In this document: positions 45,778 to 56,899 of the stretch, in pieces
Layout of the letters: each line of letters starts with the position of its first letter
Numbering within the stretch: the first letter of the stretch is position 1
Assembly (NCBI RefSeq): GCF_016097555.1
Contig: NC_054702.1
Coordinates: 67,631,463-67,695,462 of the forward strand
Origin: Gigantopelta aegis
Taxonomy: Eukaryota; Mollusca; Gastropoda; Neomphalida; Peltospiridae
Direction: 5' to 3'
DNA length: 64,000 nucleotides
The notes under the pieces: model-generated
What the model was told of the DNA's origin: nothing
What the model saw: the letters and a program-made list of their open reading frames with translations, nothing else
The model's database searches: none
Program-made: the position numbers and the translations under genes

Positions 45778-45835
45778 CTAGACGGACGTTTGGACGGTTA
45801 TAATTGCGATTATAACCGTCCAAACGTCCGTCTAG
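45778..45835. repeat. Perfect hairpin, 27-bp arms and 4-nt loop
   Basis: Left arm 45778-45804 (starts ctagacggacgtttggacgg) is the exact reverse complement of 45809-45835, with the loop tgcg. Looser pairing continues a few bases outward. It sits 105 bp past the minisatellite and 16 bp before a SINE. Confidence 0.95.
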
Positions 45836-45850
45836 ATCTCAATAGGCAGA

Positions 45851-46244
45851 CCGGCCTCGGTGGCGTCGTGGCAGGCCATCGGTCTACAGGCTGGTAGGTA
45901 CTGGGTTCGGATCCCAGTCGAGGCATGGGATTTTTAATCGAGATACCGACTCCAAACCCTGAGTGAGTGCTCCGCAAGGCTCAATGGGTAGGTGTAAACC
46001 ACTTGCACCGACCAGTGATCCATAACTGGTTCAACAAAGGCCATGGTTTGTGCTATCCTGCCTGTGGGAAGCGCAAATAAAAGATCCCTTGCTGCCTGTC
46101 GTAAAAAGAGTAGCCTATGTGGCGACAGCGGGTTTCCTCTAAAAACAGTGTCAGAATGACCATATGTTTGACGTCCAATAGCCGATGATAAGATAAAAAA
46201 TCAATGTGCTCTAGCGGCGTCGTTAAATAAAACAAACTTTACTT
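45851..46244 (+). mobile_element. Chimeric SINE: A head with B/C tail
   Basis: Family A head and centre (ggcctcggtggcgtcgtggc, gcgcaaataaaagatccctt) are followed by a B/C-type tail (gtttgacgtccaatagccga, gctctagcggcgtcgttaaa). The 12-bp duplication tcaataggcaga (45839-45850 and 46245-46256) proves it inserted as a single unit. Confidence 0.9.
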
Positions 46245-46387
46245 TCAATAGGCAGAGTACTCGGGCTAGTACTATTGCTGCTGTGACTATAACCAGGCTC
46301 ATTAGTAGGGTAACCAAGACGGGTTTCAAAACACTCATTGCGATTCATCAAATACATATAATCACACCTTCTGTTCTTCCATTGAAG

Positions 46388-46464
46388 TGTGCTGGATTTA
46401 TTGTGATATACAAAACTTGCTCATTAACATCACGACAGTTTTTCTTGCCGAAATGTGGCAGAAG
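46388..46464 (+). CDS. Candidate internal exon, unrecognised
   Basis: A pyrimidine-rich acceptor (ccttctgttcttccattgaag) lies before position 46388 and a good donor (CAGAAG then GTGAGA) after 46464, enclosing 77 bp. One frame reads CAGFIVIYKTCSLTSRQFFL then PKCGR and ends in phase 2, matching the phase of the candidate exon at 46710. A second frame is also open. Nothing in it identifies a family. Confidence 0.22.
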
Positions 46465-46709
46465 GTGAGACAAAAAAATGCAGAAATGTATGACATCACC
46501 TCACCATATGTTCATTCCGTTTTATTTCCCTTCAAAAAGGGCGATCCGCAGCAGTTCAAACGGGATTCGACCGGTTTTTGAGACATCGTTTCTTCTTCAG
46601 CGATGGAAAGATTTGTGTTGTTATAACACACAATTAATTCACTAGCAAGCACGACACAAACAAATCTTTAACTGACGGACAAAAGCAACAGGTCCTTCTT
46701 GGGTAGCAG

Positions 46710-46824
46710 CACACGACCAGTCGGTAGCCTTGACCCAAAGCCGGGTCTTATTGATACTGTCAAAGAATTATACACCTGTCGTCTGCCGGACACAAGAAAG
46801 AACACAATGCGGACCGAGCCACAG
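46710..46824 (+). CDS. Candidate internal exon, unrecognised
   Basis: Acceptor-like tccttcttgggtagcag ends at 46709 and donor CAG then GTACTT follows 46824. The frame reads TRPVGSLDPKPGLIDTVKEL then YTCRLPDTRKNTMRTEPQ, convincingly protein-like, and its phase fits the exon at 46388-46464. After a TAA just past the donor the same frame stays open (VSTVARPPDRWSNLQPLSRM), so the 3' limit is uncertain. Function unknown. Confidence 0.25.
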
Positions 46825-47273
46825 GTACTTTATTAACAGGTGTCAACTGTTGCACGACCACCGGACAGATGGTCGAATTTACAGCCTCTTTCCAGGATGT
46901 CCAAGGCAGTCAGATGTGTCTGGACAATTCAATCGGATTTTGGGGGTGGGGGTGGTTTACATTTCTAGTCATTTTTCACAGAATCTTATTTTAAAATCTG
47001 GGCTATATTTCTTTGTCTTTCTATACAAAATTGAATGTACGTGTACTGGTGTGAATTTGTTTTTTGTGTACTTTCGTTTGCCCCAGCTTGTATAGAGATA
47101 TCATTTTAATAATTTTATTATTAATTTTTGCATGTGTTAAAGGCACTGAACCTTGTTTTTAGGCGGTGTAAATTATGTTGGGCTATTACAGCTTTTTTTT
47201 AAACAGTTAAATTGCATATTACTTTACTCATAACAGTTTTCCTTATTTTTTTCAGTTTTGGTAAATCCAAAGG
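46825..47273. other. Intergenic or intronic
   Basis: Includes gggggtgggggtgg at 46941. Otherwise AT-rich with no feature. Confidence 0.35.
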
Positions 47274-47683
47274 GGCGGGATCTCGTCCAGTGGGTACAGC
47301 GCTCGCCTGGTAAGCTTGGTTTGTAGAATAACAAATCCTCAGTTGACCCATTCTCCGATTTGATTTTCCTTTCTCAACCAGTGTCCCACGACTGGTATAT
47401 CAAAGACCGTAGTATATGTTGTCCTGTCTGAGGGAAAGCGCATATAAATGACCCCTTGCTGCTAATGAAAAAAAAAGTGGAGCGTGTCCACCTGGGTTGA
47501 TCCGTTGTTTGATTGTTCCCCACCTTCATTCCAACCAGTGCCCCACGACTGGTGTATCAAAGATCGTGGTATGTGCTGTCCTGTTTGTCAGATTGATCAA
47601 ATGTTAGATATCAGGTACCCGATGATTAATAAATCAATGTACGTTAGTGATGTCGTTCAACAAAACAACTTTTTAACTTTGGT
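47274..47683 (+). mobile_element. Two diverged SINE copies in tandem
   Basis: The first (47274-47480) has a head like gggatctcgtccagtgggta and a centre but no tail. The second (47485-47683) lacks a clear head but has centre and tail (gatgattaataaatcaatgt). Confidence 0.65.
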
Positions 47684-47785
47684 AAATCCAGTGTCGAGTT
47701 TGATAAACCTCTGGCTGGAACGGGGAAAAAGAACCAGGGTACAGAGAATACTAACAGTAATATGACACACAAGTACGAAAATGTT

Positions 47786-48510
47786 TGTTTTGTTAAAGCA
47801 CCACTAGAGTATAATGATTTGTCAATTATCGGCTATAGGATATCAAACACTTTTAACACGAAGTCTTAGAAAGAAATGTTTTATTTAACGACGCACTCAA
47901 CACATTTTATTTACGGTTATATGGCGTCAGACATATGGTTAAGGACCACACAGATTTTGAAAGGAATCCCGCTGCCGCCACTACATGGGCTACTCTTCCG
48001 ATTGGCAGCAAGGGATCTTTTATTTGCGCTTCCCACAGGCAGGATAGCACAAACCATGGCCTTTGTTGAACCAGTTATGGATCACTGGTCGGTGCAAGTG
48101 GTTTACACCTACCCATTGAGCCTTACGGAGCATTCACTCAGGGTTTGGAGTCGGTATCTGGATTAAAAATCCCATGCCTCGACTGGGATCCGAACCCAGT
48201 ACCTACCAGCCTGTAGACCGATGGCCTGCCACGACGCCACCGAGGCCGGTACATTTTTCCTTATTTGCTGTTTCCCACAGACAGGACGTATAGTCTTAGA
48301 GAGGAAACCCGCTACATTTTTAATTAGTAGCAAGGGATCTTTTGTATGCACCATTCTGCAAACAGAATAGCACATACCACAGCCTTTGTTATATCAGATG
48401 TGGTATAGTGGCTGGAACGAGAAATATCCCAGTGGGCCCACAGACGGGGATCGATCCTAGACCGACCGCGAATCGAGTCAGCGTTTTACCACTGGGCTAT
48501 GTCCCGTTTC
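47786..48510 (-). mobile_element. SINE cluster: family A inside older copies
   Basis: A full family A copy (47872-48251) interrupts an older B/C-type tail and centre (47786-47871, then about 48252-48285). Next to it is a family B copy (48286-48510, ending accactgggctatgtcccg). All are on the minus strand. Confidence 0.8.
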
Positions 48511-48550
48511 CACAAGTAAGAATGTACCAAACTGGTACTAGCCAGTGACA

Positions 48551-48977
48551 GTTAAAGTTTATTTTGTTTAACGACATCACTGGAGCACATTGATTAATTA
48601 ATCGCCGGGTATTGGATGTCAAACATTTGGTAATTCTGACTCGTAGTCATCAGAGGAAACCCGCTACATTTTTCCTAATGCAGGAAGTGGAAGTGGAACT
48701 GTTTTCTCGTGCCCCTCTCCAAAAAGGTTCAGGTACGCCCACCATGGGTCCATGTTCTGACCTCGCCAGCCCACGGTTCCATGGCGGGAGGGGATCTTTT
48801 ATATGTACTTTCCCACAGACAGGAAAGCACATACCACGGCCTTTGTCCAGTTGTGGTGATCTGGCTGGAACAAGAAAAAAAAAACCTATCAGTTGAATGG
48901 ATCCATCGAGGTGGTTCGATCCTGCGACGCAAGCACCTCATGCGAGCACTCAACCGACTGAGCTAAATCCCGCCCCC
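48551..48977 (-). mobile_element. SINE family C with a 106-bp foreign insert
   Basis: A full family C element (tail tttattttgtttaacgacat, head aaccgactgagctaaatccc) is split in its centre, between ctaatgcagg and ggatcttttata, by about 106 bp at 48684-48789. The insert is GC-rich, unlike the SINE, and carries caccatgggtcc and acggttccatggcggg. Confidence 0.85.
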
Positions 48978-49668
48978 AGCCAGTGACAGTGGTAACTGTG
49001 TGTACGACCCTGTTATAGCGTATCTGTGACAAAATCAGGCTACAGTAATCATTGATACACTACACGCATCACTTAGGGTTATTGAACCCAAGACCCAAAT
49101 TCGTTCTCAGGGGCGTAGCCAACGTTTTCTGTTGGAGTGGGGGCGGAGGAATGATGACAATATCAAATATATGAACAGAGGCTCGCATTCATAATAATGA
49201 TAAATTTGGTCTTCTGATGTCTAATATGTCAATTAGTAACTGGAAAGATTGATAAAATTACCCCTTTGACAAACCATCCAAATACCGCACCTCACCGACT
49301 GTGGTTGACCCATACATAGTTATTTACAACACCATGCATCCTTCTACTTCGGAAGTATAAACTTACTGAATGTAAAACAAATATTATACTATTATTAATA
49401 ATAATAAAACAGTGTTATTCGACACAGTTCTGCATCGCCTGTTTAGATTTCACATTTCCATATGACCTTGAAATTCCATGTTTGTTTACTTTACTATTGG
49501 TTCGGTGTGAATGTAGGTTATGTCAGGCAGTCAGCTGATTCTGTAACAGTGTACCACGTGTTCACGATTTGGAACCATCTGCCGTAAACAGGACTACGAA
49601 CAAGCTGGAAGAGGCACTCGCTTTTACACAGCAGCATTCATTGGGGCTTAACGCGGAAGAATATATAT

Positions 49669-49709
<41 letters not shown>

Positions 49710-50029
49710 TATATATTGTATGTATGTCGTATTTGACTGTTACATACACAGATATTAACGCATTGGCGCAGGGGGTAATTAAATCCTTTAGGGCCTCACA
49801 AACTGTTCCATGCCGTTGCTGGGACTCGAACCTATGGCATTGAATCACCCACAACTTGCAAACGTGCCATAATAGGTTCGGAGCTATCCAGACATACATG
49901 TATGTGTGTGTGTGCGCGCGCCACTGCCAAATCTGAAAATAAGGCGTTTTCTCTTCAGTTGAAAATCAAATTAATTATATAACTGCATACATAAACACTC
50001 CACCCCGTTGTTGGCATTTCCAGACACCT
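48978..50029. other. Intergenic with GT repeat
   Basis: aggggcgtagccaacg at 49109 looks like one MITE end without a partner. (GT)19 lies at 49671-49708. No gene. Confidence 0.4.
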
Positions 50030-50290
50030 GTGATTTAGTTCAGTAGGTAGAGCACCCGTTATTTCGTTGTTTTCCCCCAGTTCCAACCAGTGTCCCACAA
50101 CTGCTGTATCAAAGATCGTGGTTTGTAATGCGCTGTCAGTGGGAAAGTGCATATACAAATTCTCCCTTGCTGCAGATGGAAACAAAAAAAATTGTGGGTT
50201 TCCTCTGAAGAACACGTGTCGCAATGACCAAATGCTTGACATCCAATAGCCGATGATAAATAAATCAATGTTCTCTAGTGGAGCTGTTGA
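50030..50290 (+). mobile_element. SINE family C, deleted head
   Basis: gtgatttagttcagtaggta then a reduced body, centre (ttccaaccagtgtcccacaa) and tail (gccgatgataaataaatcaa). Confidence 0.7.
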
Positions 50291-50639
50291 AAAAATGTTT
50301 ACAAAAGATTCGATACCCTTCGTGGCCCCTTGTGGTGTAGCCCTTTCTTCAACAACCCTAAATCTTTCTTATCACAGCCGTTTTCTCCTATCAATGACGA
50401 CAATTCGCTTGAGCCTTTGTTGGTGTATGTAACTTGTGAGTCACCAGTGTTACGATCGCTGGCCTCGCCCAGTACCCACTAAAACAAAACGCTAGCTACC
50501 ACCCTGGTCATATTTCACACAAAGTAAATGTTGTTTTTAACCGGTACAAATTGATTCAGTAGAAACGAGTCTGGGACGGATTCTAGACAGCAAAAGATTA
50601 TTGTAGGGGACGGATCCAGATCCACCTTGGACCAAGTTA

Positions 50640-50735
50640 CTGTTCATTATAGAAGCTATCACTGGCAATTCTAGACGCAGTGGCCAGGTTAGACATGCCT
50701 AAACCTTATATGTGGGCATGTTAAAACCGTTTGGA
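50640..50735 (+). mobile_element. Retroposon 3' end (LINE-like)
   Basis: gacatgcctaaaccttatat followed by gtgggcatgttaaaacc matches the layout of the 3' end at 22766-22850. Confidence 0.35.
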
Positions 50736-50752
50736 TTTGGACTAGGGATCCA

Positions 50753-51010
50753 GCTTGCGTCGCAGGAGCCAATTACCTCGGTGGATCCATTCTTTGATCA
50801 AAGTTCTTTTCCCCGACCGAACCAGTGCTTCACGACTGATATAAAATAAGCCGTTGTGTATATATACACTGTCCTGTCTGGGGAATATTGAATTTTTTTT
50901 AAATCCCGTTGCTACTGGAAAAAAATGAACCGGATTTCCTCATCCGACTTCATGTCGAAATGACCAAATGTTCGACATCCAATAGCGGATTACTAACAAA
51001 CCAATGAAGT
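50753..51010 (+). mobile_element. SINE family C, old and diverged
   Basis: Head remnants (gcttgcgtcgcaggagccaa), centre (cgaaccagtgcttcacgact) and tail (gttcgacatccaatagcgga). Confidence 0.65.
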
Positions 51011-51284
51011 CAACTAATGCTGATAATGGATAGCTCATATGTTGTAACCCTGCCTAAATCCGGTTTTACCATTAAATATAGTGCAGATTTGACTCGAGCT
51101 ACACCTTTGATAATTTCAGGACATTTTCAGTTGAAATGACGTGCTTATAACTTTGTTCTCAAACTCGTTAGTGTTTAAATTACCAGTGTTGCTCTAGTAA
51201 TTTATTAATGTTTGATGTAACAGTAAAGGTATTTTTAAAAAGGTCACGGTGAGTTGGTATTAATATTAAAAAGAACAAGAATCA

Positions 51285-53159
51285 AGCAATCATTTAATTG
51301 TTTATTCTTTTGATGTTCATTATGCATATTTTCTTCATATATATATGTGTAACAAAGATATTTGCCTGCAAAGGCAAAAAAGTCCCATATATGGTAACAT
51401 ACAAAACATTTATGTATAATATATATATGTATATATTTATTTACAACATGCTAATTCAAACGATGGAAAATGGTGAATTTGGGAGATCAACATTTTTGGC
51501 CTAGTCTCTGCTAGGCAAACAATTGCACAGCCCTTACAGTGTATGAAGGTTGGCATACATGATCCAAAAGTAAAACTGGAACAAGCCAAATGAGAATTAA
51601 ACAAATAAAGAGGAAAACTGGTATTTAACAAAGGTGGAACTCTCAAGACGCAACAGCTGTTTAAATAGAAACAGAAGCGTTGAATTTAATTTTAATGCAA
51701 ATGTGTTATTTGAGTTAATAATTATTGAATCATGTATCCCCAGGCCATTACACTGCATATTTCCAAATGGACTAAAAAGATAAGGCTAATGATTTTTGTT
51801 TTAATCAAATCAAATAGGAAACAAGATGCCTAGCAACTGCTGAAAGTATCTCGATTTTGTTATGTCTGTGGTCTCAATGTTTTGGTAATAATTCAGTTTC
51901 CAATGGTATAATGGAACACGCTAAGACAAGACCACCGCAGCCTTTATATATATATATATATATATAAAACCATGATAAAGCTGAAGACATGCAAATGAAT
52001 GACTTTTTCTCTCTCCACAGATTCATTTTTTAATAAATAAATAAATATATTTGCAGTACTGTTGGGAATGAATAAATAGCCAGTTTCATAATTTAAATAA
52101 ATTACAATAAATACTTTCAAAACTAATTTTGATACTTCGCGTTTGTAATGCTGGGTAAAAAAAAAACAGGTGGTCAGAAACCGTCAATAAGTAAGTAATG
52201 TGGAAGAAAATGAAATGTTTAAACATTTATATTGAAGTGGAAGACCATTTCTTCATTGTATTCACCATTTAATGGCATGGTATCAATTGGCAAGACATGA
52301 AATTAGATTTAGTAGGTCTACAGCAGTATCTACCTTTTAGTGCAGACCTAACATTTTGCAGCTTAAAAATAGAACATTATACAATATGAAGCTTAAATAT
52401 AGTAAATTATTATCGTTTTAGCTTCACGTTTTATTAGAATCATGTACTGGTATTGCAACATATTAGTTGGGGTTTTTTGTTTTTAAAAACCAATGGATTA
52501 CAGCAATCCATGACTCATTATAAACTTGGCAGTTACTGTTAGCTAGAATGGCAAATGTTTATGAAAAATTAAACACTGCTTCTTCGGCTAACATTCAAGA
52601 ACAACCTGATGTACGTGTAACGTTTAAAAACTAAAACGTCAACACATATCAAGAGATCATAAAAACAGATCATGGACACCGTCAAAATCAAGTGTACATA
52701 ATCCCTGGTAGTCCTCCTTTCAAAAGTCAAAATATATTAATTTTGTGTTTATATTTCTTAATTTCCTTGATGCTCTATGTGTGAGCAGGAAAGTGTTCAA
52801 TGTTCATATCACAATGTATTTGCAAGGACTGCTGGATTTGTGCACAATATTGGTCATCGCATTTGAGCACTGACAATTGATGCCATTTTTTTCTTCTGAA
52901 GTGATGACCAAAAGGAGACCCATGTCACCAAGTTGCCTGTGAGATCAGAGCTCGAACGGCTCTTCTGATTGCCTGGTGCCAACTTGGTACACAGATGAAG
53001 ATTTCTCTCGTTCCTGGTGTCAGAAGCGGTACATCCATACAGGAATGTATCTGGATCCGGAACGGTCTCTCAAGTAATTGCTCTGCAACTTGGAATGACT
53101 TGCATCTTTTTTCTGCTGACTAGTTACTCCACATTATTGCAGTCTGCCCGATACGGTTC
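51285..53159 (-). promoter_or_regulatory. Probable long 3' UTR of the CDK inhibitor gene
   Basis: About 1.9 kb of AT-rich sequence without any SINE or MITE, unlike both sides. It begins at the stop codon of the second coding exon (53160) and reaches an AATAAA polyadenylation hexamer on the minus strand at 51300-51305. UGUAAAUA, a Pumilio-type element, lies at 51438-51445 on the minus strand. The absence of repeats suggests constraint or transcription, but the UTR extent is inferred. Confidence 0.45.
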
Positions 53160-53221
53160 CTATGCACAGTGAATCTTCTGGTGAGATTTAAATCCAGCTA
53201 AATCCTTTTGCATAGCACTTC
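53160..53221 (-). CDS. Second coding exon of the Cip/Kip CDK inhibitor
   Basis: A strong acceptor (cttttttt, then AAAATCTTTTCAG) ends at 53222. The exon starts with GA, which completes the codon left open by exon 1 (G|GA = Gly). It then reads SAMQKDLAGFKSHQKIHCA and stops at TAG 53160-53162. The joined CDS is 558 bp, or 185 residues, close to the usual 160-250 of the family. The tail lacks an obvious basic nuclear signal or PCNA motif, so an alternative last exon within the intron remains possible. Confidence 0.55.
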
Positions 53222-53689
53222 CTGAAAAGATTTTAAAAAAAGTAATTGTAAAGTAATGATGTTTGAATACACTAAAAAATCAGCATATAAAATATACAAA
53301 CATGTGACATAGCACATGTAACATGTCCCATTGTTTCTACAACTCATTTTTAAAACTAATATTTTAATTCTTGTGCCTGGGATTTGGGGATCAACCTTTC
53401 CCCTATCCATGCGAATGTTGTTTTTTTGTTTTTTGGAGGGGGGGGGGGGGGGGGGGGTGTACAAATAATTTTCCAGGGTAGAATGGCTCAAAGGACCCAC
53501 CCTAAAAATTTCGCTTTACACTGTACAGACATCCCTGCACATGACCCTGCCTTATAAACAACAAAAAACCCAGAAGATAAAAACTTCTTTTTTAATTCTA
53601 AATACAAATTTTATTTTATTTTACAAAGTACTTTTTAAACGTACTCCTAAACATAACACGTGAATCGTGTTCATATTCTGGACCAGACA

Positions 53690-54770
53690 TTAACCACATG
53701 GACAATTGATGGCCAGCGGGCTGTCAAAAGCTTGCTACAATGCCGCGTGCGTGACTAGCCGATCTTACTATTCATTAGAGGGTCAGAACGCGCCGTTTGT
53801 TCAAACGTAAAGCAAGACATGTCATCGTCTCCGTGACTCATCCTCAAGACAGCGTACACGGAGTAGGGCCCTAAACCCAACGAGGTCACACGTGTGTTTT
53901 CATCTCAAAAACACACCTTTCAACTTTGACCAAAACAGCCGGCCAATCAAACGCGACGCCCTGCAGCAGCGATAATCGTCACGTGACGGCGCTCTGCAGA
54001 GCATCCACAGTCGGCGTTCTTGCTGCATCCTCGCGGGTCAAGCTTTATGCAAATTAGACGTAAAATTCTGGGCACCAGTTCCCATGCCGTTTACTATCAA
54101 AACGCAAAACGTTTAAAAAGTTGTAAGTGTAGTACAACAAGTTTCACAAAACCTTAAAACTAAGAAAAAAAATACAAAAATAATAATTTGTAAATAAACT
54201 TAACCAAATTTACTTTAGATTATAAAATTATTAACAGGAATCTAAAAAGTTTGTTTCGTGACCCTAAAGGCCCCCGGAGTTTTCAGCTTGGAGGTCACAA
54301 CCGACCGCTTTTACTACGCTTGTTGCAAAACTGTTCAAATACTAATAGTAGTAGTCTTAAGTAGTGTATTAAAAAAAGTGGAAAAATAAAAAGCATACAA
54401 CTTGGTGCAGACGAAACTACTAAAACTTGGCACCCAAACAATAAACTGTCGGCGAACATGGTAATCTGACATCCATGCAATTAATAAATGACATCCTGAC
54501 AGCCGAAATGACCCCCTGCCTTGAAACGAGGCGGCTGATCCCTCGGTGAAGCCGCGACCTGCCGCTTGTCTCTCTGACACGGGCACGTTAGAGTACCGTA
54601 AACTCGAGTGGGTAAAACGAACTAGACGTACACCTGAACAACATAAATTATGCACATCCGCTGCAATTTGGTTATAAATAAATAAATAACACGTTCATTT
54701 TCTTGGGTCTACGAGACGTTAACACTAACACCAGGTGTTCGCCAAAAATTAAAATGGCTCATGCAAATAA
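53690..54770. promoter_or_regulatory. Intronic unique region with octamer and E-box words
   Basis: The GC-rich part contains gtcacgtgac (about 53978) and the POU octamer ATGCAAAT (54047-54054). A second octamer lies at 54761-54768. It is repeat-free and lies inside the CDK inhibitor intron, so an intronic enhancer is plausible. Confidence 0.3.
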
Positions 54771-55361
54771 TACTCAATTTTCGTAATTTACTGAATCGAT
54801 GAAAATTTCAAAGGAACTAGGTAATTTACTGAATTTAAGAAAATTTCAAAGGAACAATGTAACTGAATTAATGGAAATTCAACTGGAACAGATGTTGTAT
54901 TTAACGGTGTAGAGTCTCCTTATGTTAATTGCAAAATTATTTGTGTTAGTTATAAAATTAATTGGCCCTGAAATAAAATTAACAATGCAGTATGAGCCGT
55001 CTCCAGTAAGGAGTTTTCAACGCACGTTACGACTGGTACTGTTTCTTTCGTCACGAAGTGCACGTAACGGCGTTTAGAGCAAAGTCCAACCAGAACATTA
55101 TGAAAAGTGATTTATCAGGACCGCTGACAGACCTACAGATAGTGCGATTAGTGGACAAGATAATAAGCGACTATTAATGTTGACACTTGCGTATTTCCAG
55201 ATCTATTCGATATAACGCAATCATAAAATAACATTTCTAGACATGCGGTGCACTTCGGTCGTAACAGGCGCACAATCGAACAGACATTTGACGCAACCTT
55301 GGAGGTCTCAATTGCTATGCAACAAAGAAACAGAAGCGAATAACATTTTTAATCAATTACA

Positions 55362-55365
<4 letters not shown>

Positions 55366-55403
<38 letters not shown>
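55366..55403. repeat. (CT)19 microsatellite
   Basis: Uninterrupted CT run of about 38 bp inside the intron. Confidence 0.95.
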
Positions 55404-55406
<3 letters not shown>

Positions 55407-56899
55407 ACTTGCAATACTTGATCAAAAATCAATCAAAGTTCGCTAATGTCAATTGCACATTAAACTAACATTGTTTAATGCAAAGTAGCTGTATTTAGAA
55501 ATGACTTTTGAAGTGAGGAAAATATACAAACGCATGTCATCAATTTTTCAACAGCACAAATCTGCACTTTGTTTGCTGTGGTAGCAACAGTAACTTACTG
55601 TGAAACTCTCAGAACTAATCCCATTATCAGGTGTGAGAATATTAAAAGTTTAGGTCGCATTTGACTTTGAATTAAAGGTGTCAAAATAGAATTGCATGGG
55701 TTTTAAATATTTTCCCTTTCAGTGGAGGGGGCATATGGGCTCTTTTTGGGGGTTGAAAGCTGCACCACTTCACACTTAGGTGCATGTTTTAACACCATAA
55801 AATCGGACAAAATAAAATTTCTAACACTAATTTTTTTTTTCAGCTAGCAGTCGTATTTAATACATACCCGGATAAATAAATATCTGTAGATGTATGGACA
55901 CTACATCCTGGGGGCTTTTGCGGCTATGTACACGTCCACAGGAGAGGCCCGTAACCGTTTCCTTACAGCCATGTGATCTACAAAAAGAAATGAATTTATT
56001 ACAGAATCATTATGAAACAATTACATCTGAAAATATTATAAAATACATGTACATAAATATACAAACAATGAAAAACTACTCATTTAAAACTACTTCTCAG
56101 ATTGGATGTTCATTTCCGTACATTATGATTCTCTTTGTGTGCGGCAAAATCGATTAATCAAGAGAAATCGACTAGCGGTGATGTGCGTTGGTCCTCCAAG
56201 TCTTTGGGGGGCAAAGTGGGCGTTGCCTATATTTTAACGCAATACTGTTTCTCCGTTACTACGTTCCGTAAACAAACGAGAAAAGTAATTTATATGTTGC
56301 TAATTGTACTGCAATACAGGAAAACCTTTCCATCGTTTCCGTGTCGTGAATGGACCTGCTTAGCTGTTGGGTCCGTCAATGAAAATCGGCGCCGTATGTT
56401 GGCAGTGGTTCAAGTCATGAAGCGACACACGCAAGAACATGTCTTGGCATGAAAGCATTTCGTGCCAATCAAAAATAGTGTCGCCAGATTCAAACAAAGC
56501 TGTGCAAGCTTGGTCATGTGCACTGAACTCCCGACTCGGGATTTAAATGCCCGCCAATCTACCCCCGTTTTGTTTACGGCGTGGTTCGCAACACAACAAG
56601 GCGAAATTAACACGACCAAGAGCAGAGGGGAGGGAAATCTACATACGCTATTCACGTAACGCGGGAGAAAAAAAAGTGCACATCTGTTTACTACATTTCT
56701 GTCGAAAATAAATTCGTGACGCTCAAATGAGGTTTGTTGTAAACAAAATTCTGTGTTTATTTCATTCGACACACGCAAGTATTATAACCCAGGTGATCAA
56801 ATACGCTTAGGTTGAGCAAGACAAGTACGACCTCGTGACAATGTCGATTTCAGCAAGTAGAAAAACAAAATACATTTCACTAAGTGACGCACTACTTAC

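Larger units (their letters stand above)
53222..56899 (-). other. Intron of the CDK inhibitor gene (phase 1)
   Basis: About 3.7 kb from GTAAGT (56899) to TTTTCAG (53222). It holds poly-G (53438-53457), a GC-rich patch with regulatory words (53690-54060), a CT run (55366-55403) and unique sequence near exon 1 (56160-56780). No complete transposon is visible. Confidence 0.55.

Noticed and set aside
44718-45897. Two long ORFs of decapeptide repeats as a secreted or structural protein
   Set aside because: They follow from a 30-bp tandem repeat. Changes between units alter amino acids freely, the frame is broken once, and the second ORF runs on into the hairpin and a SINE.
46730-47095. 121-residue plus-strand ORF
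   Set aside because: It starts without ATG and becomes low-complexity. The neighbouring frame with splice sites (46710-46824) is more protein-like.
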